From Faecalicatena_A orotica (lineage in GTDB: Bacteria; Bacillota; Clostridia; Lachnospirales; Lachnospiraceae): 64,000 nt of DNA. Position numbers and translations under genes: made by a program. Where the stretch lies: assembly GCF_040545875.1 (NCBI RefSeq), contig NZ_JBEPMR010000020.1; one strand, given 5' to 3'. Of the stretch, positions 60,068 to 64,000 are shown in pieces; the stretch's first letter is position 1; every line of letters starts with the position of its first letter. The notes below the pieces were generated by a model. That model searched no databases. It was given only the letters and a program-made list of their open reading frames with translations, and was not told the DNA's origin.

Positions 60068-61438
60068 TTAACGCATATCAGTCAGAAATGCGCAGTATGC
60101 TCTGTATGCTTCGTATACATCGGCTTTGCTTGCAATTTCCCAAGGTGCGTGCATACACAATACAGCAACACCGCCGTCGATTACTTCCATTCCAAACTGC
60201 GCCAGAATATAAGCAATTGTACCGCCGCCACCGACATCTATTTTTCCCATTTCCGTCATCTGGAAAGCTACCTGATTGTCGTCAAATACTTTTCTCAGCT
60301 TCGCAATATACTCCGCATTTGCATCATTAGAACCACTCTTTCCCCTGGAACCTGTATGCTTCTTGACTACAATCCCTTTTCCAAAGAAAGATGATGATTT
60401 CTTGTCATAGGCATCAGCGTACATCGGATCATAAGCTGCCCCTACATCTGAAGAAATCATAGCAGAATTAGCAAGCGCATGGCGCAGCTTCAGTTCTGAG
60501 AAACATCCCATTTTATCCATAAGATCGGCTACTGCATTCTCAAAAAATCTGGAATGCATACCAGTTGCACCTACACTTCCTATTTCCTCTTTATCCACAA
60601 GTATACAGCAGGAAGTACGCTTCACATGTTCTGTTTTTAACATTGCCGCCAGAGAAGTGTATGCACATACCCTGTCGTCCTGCCCGTAAGCCATGATCAT
60701 ACTTCTGTCAAGACCGCAGTCCCTTGCCTTTCCGGCCGGAACAATCTCCAGCTCCGCTGACATGAGATCTTCCTTTTCTATGGCATATGTATCTTTCAGG
60801 AGCTTCAGGATCTGCGCCGCTGCCGCATCCTTCTCCTCTCCTGCAAGAGGCCTGCTGCCGATCAGGATGTCCAGATTCTCACCTTCAACCACCGTAGCGG
60901 CGTTCTTCTCCATCTGCTTTCCAGAAAGATGAATTAGAAGGTCGGTCACAACAAAAACCGGGTCCTCTTCCTTCTCACCAATCGCAACCTCAACCTTCGT
61001 ACCGTCCTTTCGCACAACAACTCCATGAATGGCCAGTGGAATCGTAACCCACTGATATTTCTTGATTCCACCATAATAATGAGTATCAAAATAAGCAAAT
61101 CCACTCTCTTCATAAAGCGGGTTCTGCTTCAGATCCATCCTCGGAGAATCCACATGCGCACCGAGAATGTTCATGCCCTCCTCCAAAGGCTCCTCCCCAA
61201 TGTTGAAAAGAGCAATTGATTTTCCCATCCAAGCGGCATAAACCTTATCACCTGTCCTTAACACTTCAGCCGCTGCCAGATCCCTGTATCCCGCAGCCTT
61301 TGCCTGCCTGATAACCTCCGACACACACTCCCTTTCCGTTTTGCCTGCATCCAGAAACAATTTGTACGCAGACGACAGAGAATCAAGCTCTGCCAATTGA
61401 TTGTTGTTGTAAACTTCCCATAAATTCTTATCCATCAT
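60068..61438 (-). CDS. apeB: M18 family aminopeptidase, copy 2
   Basis: 456 residues. Same metal-site motifs as copy 1: ILGAHVDSPRMD, AYGQDDRVCAYTSL, LVDKEEIGSVGATG, SSDVGAAYDPMYAD, VLCMHAPWE. Copy 1 is longer at the N-terminus and has a different insert near residue 200. AAGGAGGG lies immediately before two consecutive ATGs (61438, 61435); either may be used. The RAYT element ends just upstream of this ribosome site. Confidence 0.92.
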   Translation of the reverse strand: MMDKNLWEVYNNNQLAELDSLSSAYKLFLDAGKTERECVSEVIRQAKAAGYRDLAAAEVLRTGDKVYAAWMGKSIALFNIGEEPLEEGMNILGAHVDSPRMDLKQNPLYEESGFAYFDTHYYGGIKKYQWVTIPLAIHGVVVRKDGTKVEVAIGEKEEDPVFVVTDLLIHLSGKQMEKNAATVVEGENLDILIGSRPLAGEEKDAAAAQILKLLKDTYAIEKEDLMSAELEIVPAGKARDCGLDRSMIMAYGQDDRVCAYTSLAAMLKTEHVKRTSCCILVDKEEIGSVGATGMHSRFFENAVADLMDKMGCFSELKLRHALANSAMISSDVGAAYDPMYADAYDKKSSSFFGKGIVVKKHTGSRGKSGSNDANAEYIAKLRKVFDDNQVAFQMTEMGKIDVGGGGTIAYILAQFGMEVIDGGVAVLCMHAPWEIASKADVYEAYRAYCAFLTDMR

Positions 61439-61447
61439 ACCCTCCTT

Positions 61448-61522
61448 GGGGACGTAATATTTTTAAGGTTTGCTACGTCCCAAATTGCATTTAATGGTGT
61501 ACCAAAATGAAATTTACCCTGT
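61448..61522 (+). repeat. Left terminal inverted repeat of the RAYT element
   Basis: 75 bp containing the GGGACGTA...TACGTCCC hairpin; high identity with the right end in inverted orientation, strongest in the inner 35 bp. Confidence 0.85.
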
Positions 61523-61535
61523 CCCTTTTTGGTAA

Positions 61536-62330
61536 TCACTTAGTCATTATACTCTTTTTTATATAATTATACAATTTATCCGCTTTTTTTTGTGAAATAT
61601 TTAAAGAACTTTTCAGACTTTGCAAATACTTTTCTCTCAAGATTTTATCTTCTAGAATTTCAACATCTTCCTTTACTTTTTCGACTTCTGCCATAGCACT
61701 AAGTATGACAAAGGCCGCACTCTTCATCTGCATATCTACATCGGCAGCTACATCCTGATATGTACAAGTATCCTGCATTTTATGAAAATCTAGGAAGTTA
61801 TCAAAATTATCAAATCGCTTTTCCCACATTGTGATTACGTTTTCGTGTATAACTACAGCCTTTTTCTGTTGAAATTCTTTCATACTGCTGAATTTGTAAG
61901 TACATACGTCTTTTGCCATTTTCGCTTTCACTGGGTTCATGTGGATATATCTAACGCAATTCCATAAATACTGCGTTGTTTCAATACATTCACTTCCAAA
62001 CCTGTTTTGAAATACATGGCCGTTTCTCCCATGTTTATAATTATAATAGGCAGCATATTCAGCTAATACCTTTGCCATAAAAAGCGATAAAATGTTCAGT
62101 TCTGAACGGATAATTATATGGATATGGTTCGACATGATGCAATATGCATATATCTTTACATCATATTTTCCCAGATGTTTTAACAGAATTTTCTTGAAAT
62201 AATAGCGTTCCCTGATTTGATTAAAGATTTGTTCTTTATTTATTCCTTTAGCAGTCACATGATAAATATCTGTGTTGCTTTTTCTACGTCTCTTTGTCGG
62301 CACACATTCACCCGTCCTTTCATAGTTCAT
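61536..62330 (-). CDS. REP-associated tyrosine (Y1/HUH) transposase
   Basis: 264 residues from the ATG; an in-frame GTG at codon 10 is also plausible. The family start KRRRKSNTDIYHVTAKGINK, the HUH motif in YCIMSNHIHIIIRS, and the catalytic-tyrosine region EYAAYYNYKHGRNGHVFQNR then VRYIHMNPVKAKM define the IS200/RAYT Y1 transposase group. These nick single-stranded DNA at REP hairpins. Intact, so possibly active. It is flanked by inverted repeats that begin 7 bp upstream of the ATG. Confidence 0.9.
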   Translation of the reverse strand: MNYERTGECVPTKRRRKSNTDIYHVTAKGINKEQIFNQIRERYYFKKILLKHLGKYDVKIYAYCIMSNHIHIIIRSELNILSLFMAKVLAEYAAYYNYKHGRNGHVFQNRFGSECIETTQYLWNCVRYIHMNPVKAKMAKDVCTYKFSSMKEFQQKKAVVIHENVITMWEKRFDNFDNFLDFHKMQDTCTYQDVAADVDMQMKSAAFVILSAMAEVEKVKEDVEILEDKILREKYLQSLKSSLNISQKKADKLYNYIKKSIMTK

Positions 62331-62336
62331 TTAGGT

Positions 62337-62411
62337 ACAGGGTAAATTTCATTTTGGTACACCACTTAGGTTAATTTGGGACGTAGCCTTCCTAAAAAAG
62401 ATTACGTCCCC
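62337..62411 (-). repeat. Right terminal inverted repeat of the RAYT element
   Basis: 75 bp, inverted relative to the left repeat. It carries the same hairpin and is adjacent to the 3' end of the glycyl-tRNA synthetase gene (8 bp away). Confidence 0.85.
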
Positions 62412-62418
62412 ATATATA

Positions 62419-63810
62419 TTAAAATTTAAATTTTTCTTCGAAGTATGTTTTCAGATCTTCGATTTTGACTCTTTCCTGCTGCATTGTGTCTCTGTCACGG
62501 ACGGTAACTGCCCCATCTTCTTCTGAATCGAAGTCGTATGTTACGCAGAATGGGGTTCCGATTTCATCCTGACGGCGGTAACGTTTTCCGATGTTTCCTC
62601 TATCATCAAATTCACAGTTATATGTCTTTGATAATTCTGCAAATACTTTTTCCGCCCCTTCATTCAATTTCTTGGATAACGGAAGTACTCCAATCTTTAC
62701 CGGAGCGAGTGCAGGGTGGAAATGAAGAACTGTACGCATGTCTCCGCCTTCCAGCTCTTCTTCGTCGTATGCACTGCAAAGGAATGCAAGTACCATACGG
62801 TCAGCTCCGAGTGATGGTTCGATTACGTATGGAATGTATTTTTCTTTTTTCTCATCATCGAAATAAGACATATCCTGTTTGGAAACTTCCTGATGCTGTG
62901 TCAGGTCATAATCTGTTCTGTCAGCGATCCCCCACAGTTCTCCCCATCCAAATGGGAATAAGAATTCTACATCTGTTGTAGCCTTGCTGTAGAAAGAAAG
63001 TTCTTCTTTATCGTGGTCACGGTATCTTACTTCTTCATCAGTCAGGCCGAGTGAATGCAGCCAGTCAAGGCAGAACTGTTTCCAGTATGCAAACCATTCT
63101 AAGTCTGTGCCCGGTTCGCAGAAGAATTCTAGTTCCATCTGCTCAAATTCTCTTGTACGGAATGTGAAGTTACCCGGTGTGATCTCATTTCTGAAAGACT
63201 TACCAATCTGGCCAATACCAAATGGTATTTTCTTTCTGGATGTTCTCTGGACATTTTTAAAGTTTACAAAAATACCCTGTGCCGTCTCTGGTCTTAAATA
63301 AACAGTATTCTTAGCGTCTTCAGTAACCCCCTGGAATGTCTTGAACATCAGGTTGAACTGACGGATATCTGTAAAGTTGTGTTTTCCACAGGATGGGCAT
63401 AAAATATTGTGTTCCTCTATAAATGCTGACATCTGCTCCTGAGACCATGCATCGACTGCACCTTCAATAGCGATGCCATTTTCTGCACAGTAATCTTCGA
63501 TCAGCTTATCTGCACGGAAACGTTCATGGCATTCACGGCAGTCCATAAGCGGGTCTGAAAATCCTCCAAGGTGCCCGGAAGCCACCCATGTCTGCGGGTT
63601 CATCAGGATTGCACAGTCAACCCCCACATTATATGGAGATTCCTGAATAAACTTCTGCCACCATGCTCTTTTTACGTTATTCTTCAACTCTACGCCAAGG
63701 TTACCGTAATCCCATGTATTGGCAAGCCCACCGTAAATCTCGGAACCCGGGTAAACAAATCCTCTTGTTTTAGCAAGAGCTACAATCTTATCCATCGTTT
63801 TTTCTACCAT
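62419..63810 (-). CDS. glyQS: Glycyl-tRNA synthetase, homodimeric type
   Basis: 463 residues from the ATG at 63810 (GAGGAG upstream; a longer frame to 63837 lacks one). Class II motifs: ETAQGIFVNFKNVQRTSRKK, GKSFRNEITPGNFTFRTREF (motif 2) and EPSLGADRMVLAFL (motif 3). A zinc site is suggested by CRECHERF and ILCPSCGKH. C-terminal anticodon domain from about 360. Charges tRNA-Gly. Confidence 0.96.
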   Translation of the reverse strand: MVEKTMDKIVALAKTRGFVYPGSEIYGGLANTWDYGNLGVELKNNVKRAWWQKFIQESPYNVGVDCAILMNPQTWVASGHLGGFSDPLMDCRECHERFRADKLIEDYCAENGIAIEGAVDAWSQEQMSAFIEEHNILCPSCGKHNFTDIRQFNLMFKTFQGVTEDAKNTVYLRPETAQGIFVNFKNVQRTSRKKIPFGIGQIGKSFRNEITPGNFTFRTREFEQMELEFFCEPGTDLEWFAYWKQFCLDWLHSLGLTDEEVRYRDHDKEELSFYSKATTDVEFLFPFGWGELWGIADRTDYDLTQHQEVSKQDMSYFDDEKKEKYIPYVIEPSLGADRMVLAFLCSAYDEEELEGGDMRTVLHFHPALAPVKIGVLPLSKKLNEGAEKVFAELSKTYNCEFDDRGNIGKRYRRQDEIGTPFCVTYDFDSEEDGAVTVRDRDTMQQERVKIEDLKTYFEEKFKF

Positions 63811-63851
63811 AATACTGCTCCTCACATTCTTTTTCATCTCGATTGCTAACT

Positions 63852-63880
63852 ATTATAAGGTCTATTTCCTTTTTTTTCAA
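63852..63880 (-). promoter_or_regulatory. Promoter of the glycyl-tRNA synthetase gene
   Basis: TTGAAA (63875-63880) and TATAAT (63852-63857) with a 17-bp spacer, about 40 bp before the ATG. No T-box leader lies between promoter and gene. Confidence 0.8.
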
Positions 63881-64000
63881 GCCATTTATTACAATCCATG
63901 ATTCTCCGTAAATTATTTTTCTAAATCCTACCCTGTTCATCCTATGTAGGACTTAGTCTTGGATAAGTAGGGTTTACTCTTGCATATGATTCCTTCTAGC
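63881..64000. other. Right-edge intergenic sequence
   Basis: About 120 bp with no gene recognised. CCTACCCT (about 63928) and AGTAGGGT (about 63967) could pair weakly. Confidence 0.3.

Larger units (their letters stand above)
61448..62411 (-). mobile_element. RAYT-type element with 75-bp terminal inverted repeats
   Basis: The ends 61448-61522 and 62337-62411 are inverted copies, both reading inward from GGGGACGTAAT through CTACGTCCCAAATT and GGTGTACCAAAATG to ATTTACCCTGT. Within each end GGGACGTA and TACGTCCC pair, giving a hairpin of REP type. The only gene inside is a Y1 transposase. The left end touches the ribosome site of M18 copy 2. Confidence 0.85.

Noticed and set aside
63811..64000. 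T-box riboswitch before the glycyl-tRNA synthetase gene
   Set aside because: The promoter is only about 40 bp from the start codon and no T-box consensus sequence is present downstream of it.
1..64000. Prophage or integrative element
   Set aside because: No integrase, structural phage or conjugation genes, tRNA or att repeats were seen; the only mobile gene is the RAYT transposase.

Overview
The window looks like a chromosome segment of a low-to-moderate GC Gram-positive anaerobe, most likely a gut Lachnospiraceae (Bacillota). The basis is strong AGGAGG-type ribosome sites, TTGACA/TATAAT promoters with 17-bp spacers, pyruvate-phosphate dikinase, a single-subunit glycyl-tRNA synthetase, paired M18 aminopeptidases, YitT/YczE and DUF4474 proteins, and a type I-C CRISPR system. 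No species can be named from the sequence alone.

Layout. 1-9.4 kb: 5' end of an L-rhamnonate dehydratase gene, an AEC transporter, a secreted metallo-beta-lactamase-fold hydrolase, a three-gene cluster (kinase, membrane peptide, YbjQ), a membrane c-di-GMP phosphodiesterase, YitT, a MATE exporter and an AraC regulator. 9.5-21.2 kb: a complete type I-C CRISPR-Cas locus on the minus strand (WYL regulator, cas3, array 3, cas5c-cas8c-cas7-cas4-cas1-cas2, array 2, a toxin-antitoxin island, array 1). Every array is preceded by a near-identical 170-bp leader, and each leader is preceded by the 3' end of a cas2 gene; only one cas2 copy is intact. 21.5-26.2 kb: a beta-glucoside PTS operon under LicT-type antitermination. 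26.3-34.4 kb: a DUF4474 protein, a CPBP protease and a two-component/ABC exporter module. 34.5-46 kb: a divergent carbohydrate locus (ABC sugar importer, PLP C-S lyase-like enzyme, GH106-like hydrolase; opposite strand, a GHL6-like hydrolase and a UroD-like protein) with a FadR-type GntR repressor whose putative operator occurs at both its own promoter and the importer promoter. 46.1-55.1 kb: an eight-gene operon (GNAT, GPH symporter, two tandem DUF62 S-adenosylmethionine hydrolase-like enzymes, adenosine deaminase, phosphopentomutase, purine nucleoside phosphorylase, and a YczE-carbonic anhydrase fusion) facing a HutC-type GntR regulator. 55.3-64 kb: ppdK, two M18 aminopeptidases, a RAYT-type transposase flanked by 75-bp inverted repeats, and the glycyl-tRNA synthetase gene.

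Most notable. (1) The repeated cas2-tail/leader/array units, including an array embedded between cas3 and cas5c and an empty leader next to the intact cas2. (2) The 46-54 kb operon, which on paper converts S-adenosylmethionine to methionine, hypoxanthine, ammonia and ribose-5-phosphate and ends in a membrane-anchored carbonic anhydrase fusion; I regard this as the best candidate for an undescribed system. (3) The carbohydrate locus combining a C-S lyase-like enzyme with unusual hydrolases. Functions are inferred from family resemblance recognised by eye; no database search was run.
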